Source: an uncultured Pseudomonadota bacterium
Lineage (GTDB): Bacteria > Desulfobacterota > BSN033 > UBA1163
Direction of reading: 5' to 3'
NCBI GenBank assembly: GCA_937124575.1
Contig: CAKZKY010000118.1
Coordinates: 1-47,634 of the forward strand
DNA: 47,634 bases
The notes under the pieces are model-generated. The model ran no database searches. It was not told the DNA's origin and worked only from the letters and a program-made list of their open reading frames with translations. Shown one piece after another: positions 24,420 to 33,828 of this stretch. A program made the translations under genes and the position numbers. Each line of letters opens with the position of its first letter. Position 1 is the first letter of the stretch.

Positions 24420-26363
24420 TTGAAGAAAAAAACTATTTTGCTCTTGCTTATCATCGTCCTCTCTCTGCTTTACTACCTTGGTTTTCTAACCCGAAAAGAG
24501 ATGCTTCCCCTATCGAAGGAATTCCTCTCCGCAGAGAGTTCTTCCACGATCGAACCGGTGCTTGATCTTAAAGGGGTAGGGGTTATCAAATCGAAGATAG
24601 CGGAAAGGAAACCCCCTTCGTTTGATCAGAAGGAGCTGGATCAACTATACCAGATTCAATTAGATAAGGGGGTTCGTAATCTTTCTACGCTCTCTTTATT
24701 CCTGGTTAGGGAGGCCCGAAAAGCGAGGGAATCTGGTCAACTGGATCGCGCCATCGATCTGGCAACCTATGCCCACCGATTTTCACCAAAACTCCCACAG
24801 CCCTACTTTGAACTGGCGAAGGTCCGATGGAAGCAGAAGCCGTTTCAACTCGACGAAATCTTTCCAGAGATCCTAAAGGGATATAGAGCCAAATTCAGCT
24901 ACTTTCCCTCCTCGCTTTTCGTCTTTTATAATGGGGTTTACATTCTCTCCAATGCGATCCTAATGGCTTTCATCATTTTTGGGATCATCCTCCTCTGGAA
25001 ATACTTTCCAATCTATCTCTATGATATCCGTAGAAATTTGACGCTTGTGGTTCCCAATCTATTTATCAACGGGTTGAAGATCTTCATTCTTTTTATTCCC
25101 TTTTTTCTTCGGTTCGATATCTTGTGGGCGATTCTCTACTGGAATATTCTTTTATGGGGTTTTGTACCGTCCAGGGAGAGACAGATCGTTTTGGTCTTTT
25201 TAATCGTTTTGGTCTATTTACCTTTCGTTCTTCGTACCTCCTCCGCATCTTTAAACAGTCCTGCCTCCGAGATTGTCTTGGAGTTACATGAATCGAACTA
25301 TGAAAACTGGGACAAGATGACAGAAGAGAAATTGAAATCATGGTTGTTAAACCATCCCGATGACGTTCAGGTTCTTTTCACCCTGGGACTGATCGAAAAG
25401 AGGCAGGGACGCTACACGCAAGCCGAAGACTTTTATCGGAGAGTGATCGACTATTCCCCTGAGTTAAGCGAGGCCTATTCCAATCTGGGGAATGTTTATT
25501 TAGCACAGAAACAGATCCGGATGGCCGTTGAATCCTATCAGCGCGCGGTCGAACTCAATCCAAATAAGGGCGGCTATCACTTCAATCTCTATCGTGCCTA
25601 TTCTCAAGAAACCTTTTTCTCAAGTAAATCTGAGGAAGCCTTCCAAATGGCCAGATCCATCGATCCTAAATTGGTTCGGTACTATTCTTCAATCGATTCT
25701 CCCAACATGAACCGATTGGTCATTGATGAAATTCTGACCCACCAGCAGCTCTGGAATCGATTATTGGATGTTTATACTGGAGGAAAAGGGTTACTGTTTC
25801 AATTCTTCAGGGTTTGGTTTGAAAGGATCCCCTCGGCCATTCCATTTCTATCTCCCATCTTCTTTATAGCCTTCCTGGTCGGGATGTCGAGGTATACACG
25901 AGCCAAACGTTTCCTGACCCGATGTCCAATATGCGGGAATGCGACTCATCGGCTCTATTTAGGCCCATCCACAACCTCAGGAAAGGAATTCATCTGTTTT
26001 AACTGCTACCGCCTATATGCCCAGAAGGAGAAGGTCCATCCCAAGCTCAAAGAAAAAAAGTCCCTCCAGGTCCATGCCTTTCAGAAACAGGACCATTTTA
26101 TGGGGACATTTCCTTCCTACTTCTTTATCGGGTTCAGCCAACTCTGGAGGGGCCATGCGTTCAAGGGATTATTGCTCCTTTCCATCTTTTTCATTATCGT
26201 TTTGAGATTTCTCTTCTGGCATGGAGTCCTTCCTGGGTTGGACCTGGGAGTACTCTTTTCATGGTGGAGCTTCTTTTTTTGGGGAGGCCTTTTCGTTCTC
26301 TTCTGGTTTCTCAACTTTCGATGGGTTCGTCGCTTAAAGCCAGAGTTCAAGGTTCCCAGATAA
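24420..26363 (+). CDS. multi-pass membrane protein with TPR repeats and a zinc ribbon, function unknown
   Basis: No function recognised. 647 aa, TTG start. N-terminal membrane anchor about 5-22; a TPR-like helix pair at 93-137 (REARKARESGQLDRAIDLA); a cluster of about four hydrophobic segments at 172-271; a second TPR block at 315-412 with canonical repeats (GRYTQAEDFYRRVIDYSP, AYSNLGNVYLAQKQIRMAVE); a membrane segment at 472-489; a CxxC-CxxC zinc ribbon (C502/C505 in RCPICGN, C526/C529 in CFNCYRLY); and two further membrane segments (583-632). The 128-nt gap after guaB holds no gene. It is followed after 12 nt by the PATAN-domain gene, so the two are probably co-translated. Could be an assembly scaffold in the inner membrane; this is inference from domains only. 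Confidence 0.85.
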   Translation: MKKKTILLLLIIVLSLLYYLGFLTRKEMLPLSKEFLSAESSSTIEPVLDLKGVGVIKSKIAERKPPSFDQKELDQLYQIQLDKGVRNLSTLSLFLVREARKARESGQLDRAIDLATYAHRFSPKLPQPYFELAKVRWKQKPFQLDEIFPEILKGYRAKFSYFPSSLFVFYNGVYILSNAILMAFIIFGIILLWKYFPIYLYDIRRNLTLVVPNLFINGLKIFILFIPFFLRFDILWAILYWNILLWGFVPSRERQIVLVFLIVLVYLPFVLRTSSASLNSPASEIVLELHESNYENWDKMTEEKLKSWLLNHPDDVQVLFTLGLIEKRQGRYTQAEDFYRRVIDYSPELSEAYSNLGNVYLAQKQIRMAVESYQRAVELNPNKGGYHFNLYRAYSQETFFSSKSEEAFQMARSIDPKLVRYYSSIDSPNMNRLVIDEILTHQQLWNRLLDVYTGGKGLLFQFFRVWFERIPSAIPFLSPIFFIAFLVGMSRYTRAKRFLTRCPICGNATHRLYLGPSTTSGKEFICFNCYRLYAQKEKVHPKLKEKKSLQVHAFQKQDHFMGTFPSYFFIGFSQLWRGHAFKGLLLLSIFFIIVLRFLFWHGVLPGLDLGVLFSWWSFFFWGGLFVLFWFLNFRWVRRLKPEFKVPR

Positions 26364-26375
26364 GGAGAGAGGGAT

Positions 26376-27488
26376 ATGGCTCTACAAGGAACATTAAAGG
26401 ACTTTAGCATCACAGAGATTATACAACTGGTTGGCCAACAGCTCAAAACAGGGGTCCTTTGGATACGCCACAGAAAAAAATTGGTCGAAATCTCTTTTGT
26501 GGATGGGATGATCGTCCATGTTCACTCCAATTTCCGGGGGAAGAGAGATCTGATCGGTGAGATTCTCGTCAAGGCCAAATTGATCACCGAAGAACAATTA
26601 GAGAGTGTTCTTAAAATTCAGAAGGAGACATTGAAGTATACCGGAGAGATTCTGGTGGATCTAGGGCTCTTGACGAAAGAGGAAGTCTTAAGGGTGATTG
26701 CAACCCAGGTCTACGAAACGATCTACGATCTTTTCTGGTGGGAGGATGGGATATTTAGTTTCGATCTCAAAATGGTGGAGAGTTATAAGAAGATTCCATT
26801 TGCCCTGAGCACTGAGCAGGTCCTATTGAACATCCTCCGGATGGTGGATGAGTGGTCAGAGATTGAGAAGAAGATCGTCTCCCTGAACCTCGTCTTGCGA
26901 AAATCCTTAAGGAAAGAAGAACAATCGGACGATATCCTCGCTTCCCAAAACATGTTGCGGGAGAAGTTGTCTTCGGAGCAGGAGTTGCTCTACAACCTTG
27001 TCGACGGAACTCGGACCGTCCAAGAGATTATTGATCGGAGCCTTTTCGGAAGGTTTAATGCCTGCGAGACCTTGGTCAGTCTTATGGAGATGGGATTGAT
27101 TGAGGCGGTGGGCATAAAGACCCCGACCTTGCTCAAAAAGGTGAGCACGATCAATTTCAAAGAGGCGCTGGCCTTTGCCTATTACGGAGCCTTCTTGATC
27201 TTTATCTTTCTCCTCCTCATCTACTTTAAACCCAATTTTTTACGTCACTTTTGGGACTCGAAGATCGAACGGGTTGATATGGAGACGCCTGCCCTTTTTG
27301 TCCACCGAGCTCAACTCGACCGGATACGGAACGCACTGGAGATATTCTATTTGGAAAGAGGGGTTTACCCCCAACGGCTTGAGGAGTTGGTGACCGCCCA
27401 GCTCCTCCGGAAAAGCGACCTCTTCTATCACAAAGGGATGTCCTATCAGTATGAGCTGAAAGACGGTAAATATATTTTGAAACATTGA
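26376..27488 (+). CDS. DUF4388 (PATAN) protein with GspE-N-like repeats and a pseudopilin-like tail
   Basis: 370 aa, ATG behind GGAGAGAGG. Residues 1-55 are a PATAN/DUF4388 domain (GTLKDFSITEIIQLVGQQLK, TGVLWI, EISFVDGMIVHVHS). Residues 59-111 hold two helical repeats, GEILVKAKLITEEQL and GEILVDLGLLTKEEV, spaced 29 residues apart, resembling the N-terminal repeats of GspE/PilB ATPases; the local PilB has the same 29-residue offset. A winged-helix-like region follows (200-245). One membrane segment (about 266-284) precedes a C-terminal region (308-370) with RIRNALEIFYLERGVYPQRL, similar in pattern to GspG-type pseudopilins. The function is unknown; an adaptor for a type IV pilus or type II secretion apparatus is a plausible inference. 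Confidence 0.85.
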   Translation: MALQGTLKDFSITEIIQLVGQQLKTGVLWIRHRKKLVEISFVDGMIVHVHSNFRGKRDLIGEILVKAKLITEEQLESVLKIQKETLKYTGEILVDLGLLTKEEVLRVIATQVYETIYDLFWWEDGIFSFDLKMVESYKKIPFALSTEQVLLNILRMVDEWSEIEKKIVSLNLVLRKSLRKEEQSDDILASQNMLREKLSSEQELLYNLVDGTRTVQEIIDRSLFGRFNACETLVSLMEMGLIEAVGIKTPTLLKKVSTINFKEALAFAYYGAFLIFIFLLLIYFKPNFLRHFWDSKIERVDMETPALFVHRAQLDRIRNALEIFYLERGVYPQRLEELVTAQLLRKSDLFYHKGMSYQYELKDGKYILKH

Positions 27489-27547
27489 AGCCCAGTCATT
27501 CCCGTTGATCTCATTCCTCTCTCATCCCATGATACCGAAGGAAAAGA

Positions 27548-29107
27548 ATGAGCCCTTCTTCCAATTTCGATAAAATTCTTATCCTCGATTTTGGTTCCCA
27601 GTATACCCAATTGATCGCCCGTCGCGTGAGAGAATGTCGGATCTATAGCGAGATTCAACCTTACGATTTTCCACTGGAGAGAATCAAAACCCTCTCTCCC
27701 CAAGGGATCATTCTCTCAGGAGGGCCTTCGAGTGTTTATGAGCTGGGAGCCCCTTCCTGCGATCAAAGGCTTTTCGACATGGGGATTCCCATTTTAGGAA
27801 TCTGTTATGGGATGCAGTTAATCGGCGAACTCTTAGGGGGAGAGGTCGCCCATTCTGAGAAAAGGGAGTATGGAAAAATTCGTTTGACGATCGATCGTGG
27901 GGGAAGCCTGTTTAAAGGGGTTGGAAGAAAAGGAGATTCGTTCCAAGTCTGGATGAGCCACGGCGATCAGATCCGGCGTTTGCCCCGTGGATTTCATGCT
28001 TTGGCCCATTCGAGCCATACACCTTTTGCTGCCATCGGAGATTCGAAAAGAAAGATTTACGGACTTCAATTTCATCCCGAGGTGGTCCACACGCTTCACG
28101 GGATTGACATTCTCCGAAATTTTCTATTCCATGTTTGTGGCTGCCAACGTCTTTGGGACATGCGTTCGTTCTTAGAGGAGGCGACGCTTCAACTGAAGAA
28201 GCGGATCGGTTCGGGAAGGGTGATCTGCGGTTTGAGCGGAGGCGTCGATTCTACAGTGGTTGCTCTTCTTCTGCATCGAGTGATCGGAGATCATTTAAAA
28301 TGTATCTTTGTCAATAATGGACTTTTGAGGCGGAATGAAGCCTCGCAGGTCGTAGAACTCTTCACGCAACATTTCCATATTCCACTCATCTATGTGGATG
28401 CTGAGAAGCGGTTTTTAAAACGGCTCAAGGGGGTAACAGATCCGGAGGAGAAGCGGAAGCGGATCGGTAGAGAGTTTATTGCCGTTTTTGAAAAGGAGGC
28501 AAGAAAGATTGGAGGCGTAAAGTTTCTTGCACAGGGGACCCTCTATCCCGATGTGATTGAAAGCACCTCTTGGAAGGGACCCTCCGCAATGATCAAAAGC
28601 CACCATAATGTAGGTGGATTGCCGGAGAAGATGCGGTTAAAGCTGGTGGAACCCTTACGAGAATTGTTTAAGGACGAAGTGAGAGCTTTGGGCAGAGAGC
28701 TGGGTCTTCCTCGGGAGGTGATCCAGAGGCAACCTTTTCCCGGGCCAGGGCTGGCTGTCCGAATCATCGGCGAGGTCGATCAAGAGAGGCTTGAAATTTT
28801 AAGGGATGCCGATGCGATCGTCATGGAAGAGATGAAGAAGAACGATTTGTTAGACCGGGTCTGGCAATGCTTTGCGGTCCTTCTGCCGATTAAGACCGTT
28901 GGTGTCATGGGCGATTTCCGAACTTATGAGCATGTGGTTGCCTTGAGGATTGTGGAGAGCCAAGACGGCATGACCGCCGATTGGGTCAAGCTGGACCATC
29001 GAATCTTAGAACAGATGGCAAACCGAATCATCAATGAAGTCAGAAAAGTGAATCGAGTCGTGTATGACATCAGTTCGAAACCACCCAGCACGATAGAATG
29101 GGAGTAA
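27548..29107 (+). CDS. guaA: GMP synthase (glutamine-hydrolysing)
   Basis: Amination of XMP to GMP using glutamine-derived ammonia and ATP. 519 aa. The class I amidotransferase domain has the catalytic triad C86 (GICYGMQ), H176 and E178 (LQFHPEVV). The ATP pyrophosphatase P-loop is SGGVDS (230-235). The C-terminal dimerisation domain contains [17 protein letters not shown] and ends [14 protein letters not shown], the normal terminus. ATG at 27548 follows AAGGAAAAG. Functionally paired with guaB upstream, although two unrelated membrane genes intervene. A GC-rich hairpin lies 33 nt after the stop. Confidence 0.98.
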   Translation: MSPSSNFDKILILDFGSQYTQLIARRVRECRIYSEIQPYDFPLERIKTLSPQGIILSGGPSSVYELGAPSCDQRLFDMGIPILGICYGMQLIGELLGGEVAHSEKREYGKIRLTIDRGGSLFKGVGRKGDSFQVWMSHGDQIRRLPRGFHALAHSSHTPFAAIGDSKRKIYGLQFHPEVVHTLHGIDILRNFLFHVCGCQRLWDMRSFLEEATLQLKKRIGSGRVICGLSGGVDSTVVALLLHRVIGDHLKCIFVNNGLLRRNEASQVVELFTQHFHIPLIYVDAEKRFLKRLKGVTDPEEKRKRIGREFIAVFEKEARKIGGVKFLAQGTLYPDVIESTSWKGPSAMIKSHHNVGGLPEKMRLKLVEPLRELFKDEVRALGRELGLPREVIQRQPFPGPGLAVRIIGEVDQERLEILRDADAIVMEEMKKNDLLDRVWQCFAVLLPIKTVGVMGDFRTYEHVVALRIVESQDGMTADWVKLDHRILEQMANRIINEVRKVNRVVYDISSKPPSTIEWE

Positions 29108-29139
29108 GTCGAAGAGATATCGAAGTCCGAATATCGTCA

Positions 29140-29165
29140 TGCCAGAGGCAGATCCGCCTCTGGCA
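29140..29165 (+). terminator. GC-rich hairpin after guaA
   Basis: TGCCAGAGGC (29140-29149) pairs perfectly with GCCTCTGGCA (29156-29165), a 10-bp stem with the 6-nt loop AGATCC. It starts 33 nt after the guaA stop. It is followed by GAAAATACG rather than a T-run, so intrinsic termination would be weak; it may protect the 3' end. The rest of the spacer to dnaE (to 29330) is AT-rich with TTCAAATTT-type inverted words. Confidence 0.55.
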
Positions 29166-29330
29166 GAAAATACGAATCAAATCCAAATTTTCAAAATTCA
29201 AATGGTTTGAGCTTTTTTGTTTCGAACATTTTTAAAATGGTCATTTGAGATGGTTTCGAATTTCAAATTTGTGTTTCGGAGTTCAATCCAACCTTGACAT
29301 TTCTCTTTTAGCATTTGAAAGTTAAGTGAT

Positions 29331-32300
29331 ATGTCACATAACGAATTTATCCACCTCCATCTTCATAGCCAATATAGCCTTCTGGACGGTGCCATCCGAT
29401 TCGAGGAGCTCTTCGATCTGGCGAGAAAATACCGGATGGATACTGTAGCGCTGACCGATCATGGAAATATGTTTGGGGCGGTTGAATTTTATCAGACGGC
29501 GATCAAGTACGGAATTAAACCCATCTTGGGATGCGAAATCTATGTGGCTCCAGGAAGTCGATTCGAGAAGAAGACCGTTGCAGAGGGAGGGGAAGGGGCT
29601 TACCATCTCACCCTTCTGGTGAAAAATAGGACCGGTTATTTTAACCTCATCAAACTGATCAGTCTTGCCCATCTTGAGGGGTTTTATTATAAGCCGAGAG
29701 TGGATAAAGAGCTTTTAAGTCAATATCATGAAGGGCTGATCTGTCTCAGCGGATGCCTGAAAGGGGAGATTGCTATTTTGGCCGCCCGGGGTGAGATGAA
29801 GAAGGCTTTCCAGGTTGCTGAAGAATATCGGCGCATCTTTGATGATCGACGATTTTTTATCGAACTTCAGAAGAATGGGGCTGAAAACCAGACCCTTATC
29901 AATGAACGCCTCCTTGAGATCAGCCGAGAATCTTTTTTGCCAATCGTGGCGACTAATGATTGTCATTACCTCCATCGGGAGGATGCTCCAGCCCACGAAG
30001 TCTTACTCTGCCTCCAGACGGGCAAGACCCTCAACGATAAAGACCGGATGAGGTTTTCTTCCGACGAATTTTACTTCAGGTCGCCCCAGGAGATGATGAA
30101 TCTGTTCAGAGAGACCCCAGAGGCCATAGCCCACACCTTGGAGATTGCAGAGGGTTGTAATCTGGAGTTGAAGTTCGAAGAGAAACATATTCCTCGAATT
30201 ACCGTCCCTACTGGAGAGTCACCAGAGAGCCATCTCGAAAGGCTTGCTCGGGAAGGATTGGAAAGAAGGCTTCAAGCTTACCGGGATACGAAAGATTTTG
30301 ACGAGCGGGTTCTCCGATATCGGCATCGTCTGGAAGAGGAGCTGAAGATCATCAAGTCTATGGGGTATCCAGGCTATTTTTTGATCGTGGCTGATTTTAT
30401 CCATTACGCCAAAAAGAAAGGGATTCCCGTCGGACCTGGAAGAGGGTCTGTGGCCGGAAGCTTGGTTGCCTATGCACTTGAGATTACCGATTTGGACCCC
30501 ATTGAGTACGACCTCATCTTTGAGAGGTTTTTAAATCCAGGTCGAAAGAGCAGCATGCCAGATGTGGATGTCGATTTCTGTATGGTGGGAAGGGATGAGG
30601 TGATCCAGTATGTGATGGCGAAGTATGGGAAGGAGAATGTTGCCCAGATCATCACCTTCGGTAAGATGCAGGCAAGGGCTGTGATTCGAGATGTGGGTAG
30701 AGTCATGGGTATTCCCTATGCAGAAGTGGACCGGATCGCCAAACTCATTCCAGGTGGTCCCAATATTACCCTGACCGAAGCCCTCGAAAGGGAACCTCAA
30801 CTGAAGGAGATGATTCAGGTTGATCCAAGGATCGCCTCTCTCTTTAAGATTGCTCGATCTTTGGAGGGGCTGGTCCGGCATGCCTCCACCCATGCGGCCG
30901 GCATTGTCATTTCGAATCGACCTTTGGTCGATTACCTTCCCCTTTATCGCGGGCAGGACGGTGAGGTGGTTACCCAGTATGCGATGAAAGAGGTGGAGGC
31001 CATCGGACTGGTCAAATTCGATTTTTTAGGGCTAAAAACGCTCACGATGATGAATCATGCCATTCAACTCATCGAGAAGAATCAGGGGATCCAGATTGAA
31101 CTCTCGAAGATTCCCCTCAATGACCCACAGGTGTTTGCCTCCCTTGGATCCGGATCCAATCTCGGTCTCTTCCAGTTAGAAAGTTCTGGAATGAGAGACT
31201 TGTTGATTAAACTCAAACCCGAGAGCTTTAAAGATATCGTCGCTCTGGTTGCGCTTTACCGACCAGGTCCCATTGATAGTGGGATGGTGGAGGAGTTTGT
31301 CAAACGAAAACATGGGAAAGTCTCCATCTCTTATGAAATCCCTGCGCTTGAAGAAATTCTGAAGGATACCTATGGGGTCATTGTCTATCAGGAGCAGGTG
31401 ATGCGGATTGCGAGTAGCCTGGCGAACTTTACACTTGAAGATGCCGATAATCTGCGAAGGGCCATGGCCAAGAAGGACCCTGCGGAGATGGAGAAACAGA
31501 AGGAAAAATTTTTGGAGGGGTCGAAAAAGAATCGGATCCCAACCAAGAAAGCCGAAAAAATTTTTGACCAGATGGAGACCTTTGGCCGTTATGGCTTCAA
31601 TAAATCTCATAGTGCGGCCTATGCGCTCATCGCCTATCAAACCGCCTATCTGAAGACACATTACCCTATTGAATTTATGGCAGCCCTGTTGACAAGCGAG
31701 GTTCAGAGTGCCGATAAGATGGTAAGGTATCTTGCCGAATGTCGGGAGATGGCCATTCCCATTCTGCCTCCGGATATCAATGAAAGCCAGCGAGACTTTG
31801 CGGTGGTGGGAAATCAGATTCGGTTTGGCCTGGCAGCTGTCAAGAATGTGGGAGAAGCAGCTATTGAGGCCATCCTCAAAGAGAGGGAGGAGAAAGGGAA
31901 ATTTGGTTCCCTGTTCGATTTCTGTCGCCGGGTTGATTTGAGAAAAGTGAACCGTCGGGTGATCGAAAGTCTGATCAAATGTGGCGCCTTCGATTTTTCT
32001 AAAGCCCATCGCTCCCAGATGTTAGCGGTGTTGGAGGAGATCGTGGAGCGATCCCAAACCGCGCAACGCAAGAGAGATGCAAATCAGTTGAGCATGTGGG
32101 AGTCCCCTCATGATCAGAGCGAAGAGACCTATCCTGAAATGGAGGAGTTTTCCGAAAACCAGTTGATCCTTTTTGAAAAAGAGATAATCGGGTTTTATAT
32201 TTCCCGTCATCCCCTATCTGCCTATCAGGAGGCGATCAAGCGATGGTCGACTGAAGACACTTCCACCCTTCTCCAACGACAGAACGGTCAGGAGGTGAAG

Positions 32301-32792
32301 CTCTGTGGTCTGGTCAGTAGCCTGAAGGAGATTGTTACCAAAAAGGGGGACCGGATGGCCTTTTTAAACCTTGAGGATATGAAGGGGTTTGTCGAAGTAA
32401 TCCTCTTTCCAGAGGTCTTTAAGAGCGCTTCCCAATATCTCCGGAGCGGCGATCCACTCTTGGTGAGAGGGAATCTCGATCTTTCTGAGGATCGTGTCAA
32501 GATCAAAGCGATCGAGGTCCGGTCTATTTCCGGATTGACTTCTTCGAAATTCCAGACCTTTCATTTAAAGATCCCTCAATCCTCTTTAACCCAAACGGGT
32601 TTATACGAATTGAAGGAAGCGATCCTTGCTCATCAGGGGGCCTGCCCGATATTCCTCCATATCACCAATGGTGAAAAACAGGAAACGGTGATCGCCTTCT
32701 CCGATGCCTATCGCGTGGATCCCTCGCCGGTCTTTCAGTCCCGGATTAAGACGTTGTTCTCCACTTCTCATCTCTCCTTAGAATGGAGTTAG
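29331..32792 (+). CDS. dnaE: DNA polymerase III subunit alpha
   Basis: Replicative polymerase of 1153 aa. The N-terminal PHP domain (FIHLHLHSQYSLLDGAI, LTDHGNMFGAVEFY) keeps most metal-site histidines. The polymerase core has GPGRGSVAGSLVAYAL and the catalytic acidic motif MPDVDVDFCMVGRDEV, then ATHAAGIVIS and a fingers region FNKSHSAAYALIAYQTAYLK. Helix-hairpin-helix and OB-fold (EVKLCGLVSSLKEIVTKKGD) regions follow in the C-terminal third. The length and domain order are normal for DnaE1. It stops 3 nt before accA. TTGACA at 29294 lies upstream, but no -10 is at the right distance. Confidence 0.98.
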   Translation: MSHNEFIHLHLHSQYSLLDGAIRFEELFDLARKYRMDTVALTDHGNMFGAVEFYQTAIKYGIKPILGCEIYVAPGSRFEKKTVAEGGEGAYHLTLLVKNRTGYFNLIKLISLAHLEGFYYKPRVDKELLSQYHEGLICLSGCLKGEIAILAARGEMKKAFQVAEEYRRIFDDRRFFIELQKNGAENQTLINERLLEISRESFLPIVATNDCHYLHREDAPAHEVLLCLQTGKTLNDKDRMRFSSDEFYFRSPQEMMNLFRETPEAIAHTLEIAEGCNLELKFEEKHIPRITVPTGESPESHLERLAREGLERRLQAYRDTKDFDERVLRYRHRLEEELKIIKSMGYPGYFLIVADFIHYAKKKGIPVGPGRGSVAGSLVAYALEITDLDPIEYDLIFERFLNPGRKSSMPDVDVDFCMVGRDEVIQYVMAKYGKENVAQIITFGKMQARAVIRDVGRVMGIPYAEVDRIAKLIPGGPNITLTEALEREPQLKEMIQVDPRIASLFKIARSLEGLVRHASTHAAGIVISNRPLVDYLPLYRGQDGEVVTQYAMKEVEAIGLVKFDFLGLKTLTMMNHAIQLIEKNQGIQIELSKIPLNDPQVFASLGSGSNLGLFQLESSGMRDLLIKLKPESFKDIVALVALYRPGPIDSGMVEEFVKRKHGKVSISYEIPALEEILKDTYGVIVYQEQVMRIASSLANFTLEDADNLRRAMAKKDPAEMEKQKEKFLEGSKKNRIPTKKAEKIFDQMETFGRYGFNKSHSAAYALIAYQTAYLKTHYPIEFMAALLTSEVQSADKMVRYLAECREMAIPILPPDINESQRDFAVVGNQIRFGLAAVKNVGEAAIEAILKEREEKGKFGSLFDFCRRVDLRKVNRRVIESLIKCGAFDFSKAHRSQMLAVLEEIVERSQTAQRKRDANQLSMWESPHDQSEETYPEMEEFSENQLILFEKEIIGFYISRHPLSAYQEAIKRWSTEDTSTLLQRQNGQEVKLCGLVSSLKEIVTKKGDRMAFLNLEDMKGFVEVILFPEVFKSASQYLRSGDPLLVRGNLDLSEDRVKIKAIEVRSISGLTSSKFQTFHLKIPQSSLTQTGLYELKEAILAHQGACPIFLHITNGEKQETVIAFSDAYRVDPSPVFQSRIKTLFSTSHLSLEWS

Positions 32793-32795
32793 AAG

Positions 32796-33767
32796 ATGGT
32801 CAGACATTATCTGGATTTTGAAAAACCGCTCGTTGAGCTGGAAAATGAGATTGAACATCTCAAACGGTTTTCAAAAGGTAAGCAGCTCCATTTCGATGAA
32901 CAGATCAAGAACCTGGAAGAGAAGCTCCTTCGACTCCGGAAGGAGATTTTCTCGAACCTGACCGGATGGCAGATCACCCAGTTAGCCCGGCATATCGACC
33001 GCCCCAAAGCCTCTTATTATATCCAGACCATTTTCAACAATTTTATCGAGCTCCATGGCGATCGGCTTTACGGAGATGATCCAGCCATCATCGGCGGAAT
33101 CGCCAGTCTGAATCAGAGAACGGTGATCGTGGTTGCCCACCAGAAGGGAACCGACGTAAAGGAGATGGCCCAGCGAAACTTTGGCATGCCCCATCCAGAG
33201 GGGTATCGGAAGGCCTTGAGGTTGATGCGAATGGCAGAAATTTTTCAAAAGCCTGTCATCACCATGATCGATACACCCGGAGCATTCCCAGGAGTGGGCG
33301 CTGAGGAGAGGGGGCAGGCAGAAGCCATTGCCCGAAATCTGAAGATGATGGCGATGCTCCGTACGCCTATTGTTACGGTTGTCATCGGAGAAGGGGGAAG
33401 TGGGGGTGCCTTGGCCATTGGAGTGGGTGACCGAGTATTGATGCTGGAGTATGCCATCTACTCCGTCATCTCACCGGAGGGGTGCGCAGCCATCCTTTGG
33501 AAAGACGGTGAGAAGGGCAAGGCGATGGCAGCCGATTCTCTTAAATTGACCGCTCGTGATCTGTACCGATTGGGGGTCATTGACGAAATGATTGAGGAGC
33601 CTTTAGGTGGTTCGCATCGGGACCCCAAAGAGACGGCAGATCGCTTAAAGAGGGCATTGGAAATCCACCTGGATGAATTAGAGAAGGTTGCGATCGACTC
33701 TCTCGTTCAGCATCGATATGAGAAGTTTCGACAGATAGGCGCCTTTCTGGAAGGAAATGGACAGTAG
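32796..33767 (+). CDS. accA: acetyl-CoA carboxylase carboxyltransferase subunit alpha
   Basis: Alpha subunit of the carboxyltransferase that makes malonyl-CoA for fatty-acid synthesis; partners with AccD, which is not in the window. 323 aa, full length. Begins DFEKPLVELENEIEHLKRF; conserved VIVVAHQKGTDVKEMAQRNFG, MPHPEGYRKALRLM, IDTPGAFPGVGAEERGQAEA, GEGGSGGALAIGVGDRVLML and SVISPEGCAAILWKD, which form the crotonase-fold carboxybiotin site. ATG 3 nt after the dnaE stop, so translation is probably coupled; the dnaE-accA order is common in bacteria. Confidence 0.98.
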   Translation: MVRHYLDFEKPLVELENEIEHLKRFSKGKQLHFDEQIKNLEEKLLRLRKEIFSNLTGWQITQLARHIDRPKASYYIQTIFNNFIELHGDRLYGDDPAIIGGIASLNQRTVIVVAHQKGTDVKEMAQRNFGMPHPEGYRKALRLMRMAEIFQKPVITMIDTPGAFPGVGAEERGQAEAIARNLKMMAMLRTPIVTVVIGEGGSGGALAIGVGDRVLMLEYAIYSVISPEGCAAILWKDGEKGKAMAADSLKLTARDLYRLGVIDEMIEEPLGGSHRDPKETADRLKRALEIHLDELEKVAIDSLVQHRYEKFRQIGAFLEGNGQ

Positions 33768-33828
33768 GACTTCCCTATGAATGGATATGGGGAATGCCCA
33801 AGATGAATCGGAAAGCAGAGGCTAAGGC

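Noticed and set aside
29294-29322. Promoter for dnaE starting from the perfect TTGACA at 29294
   Set aside because: No acceptable -10 hexamer lies 16-18 nt downstream.
31176-32009. 277-codon open frame on the minus strand within dnaE
   Set aside because: Antisense shadow of a certain gene; composition follows dnaE codons and no family is recognisable.
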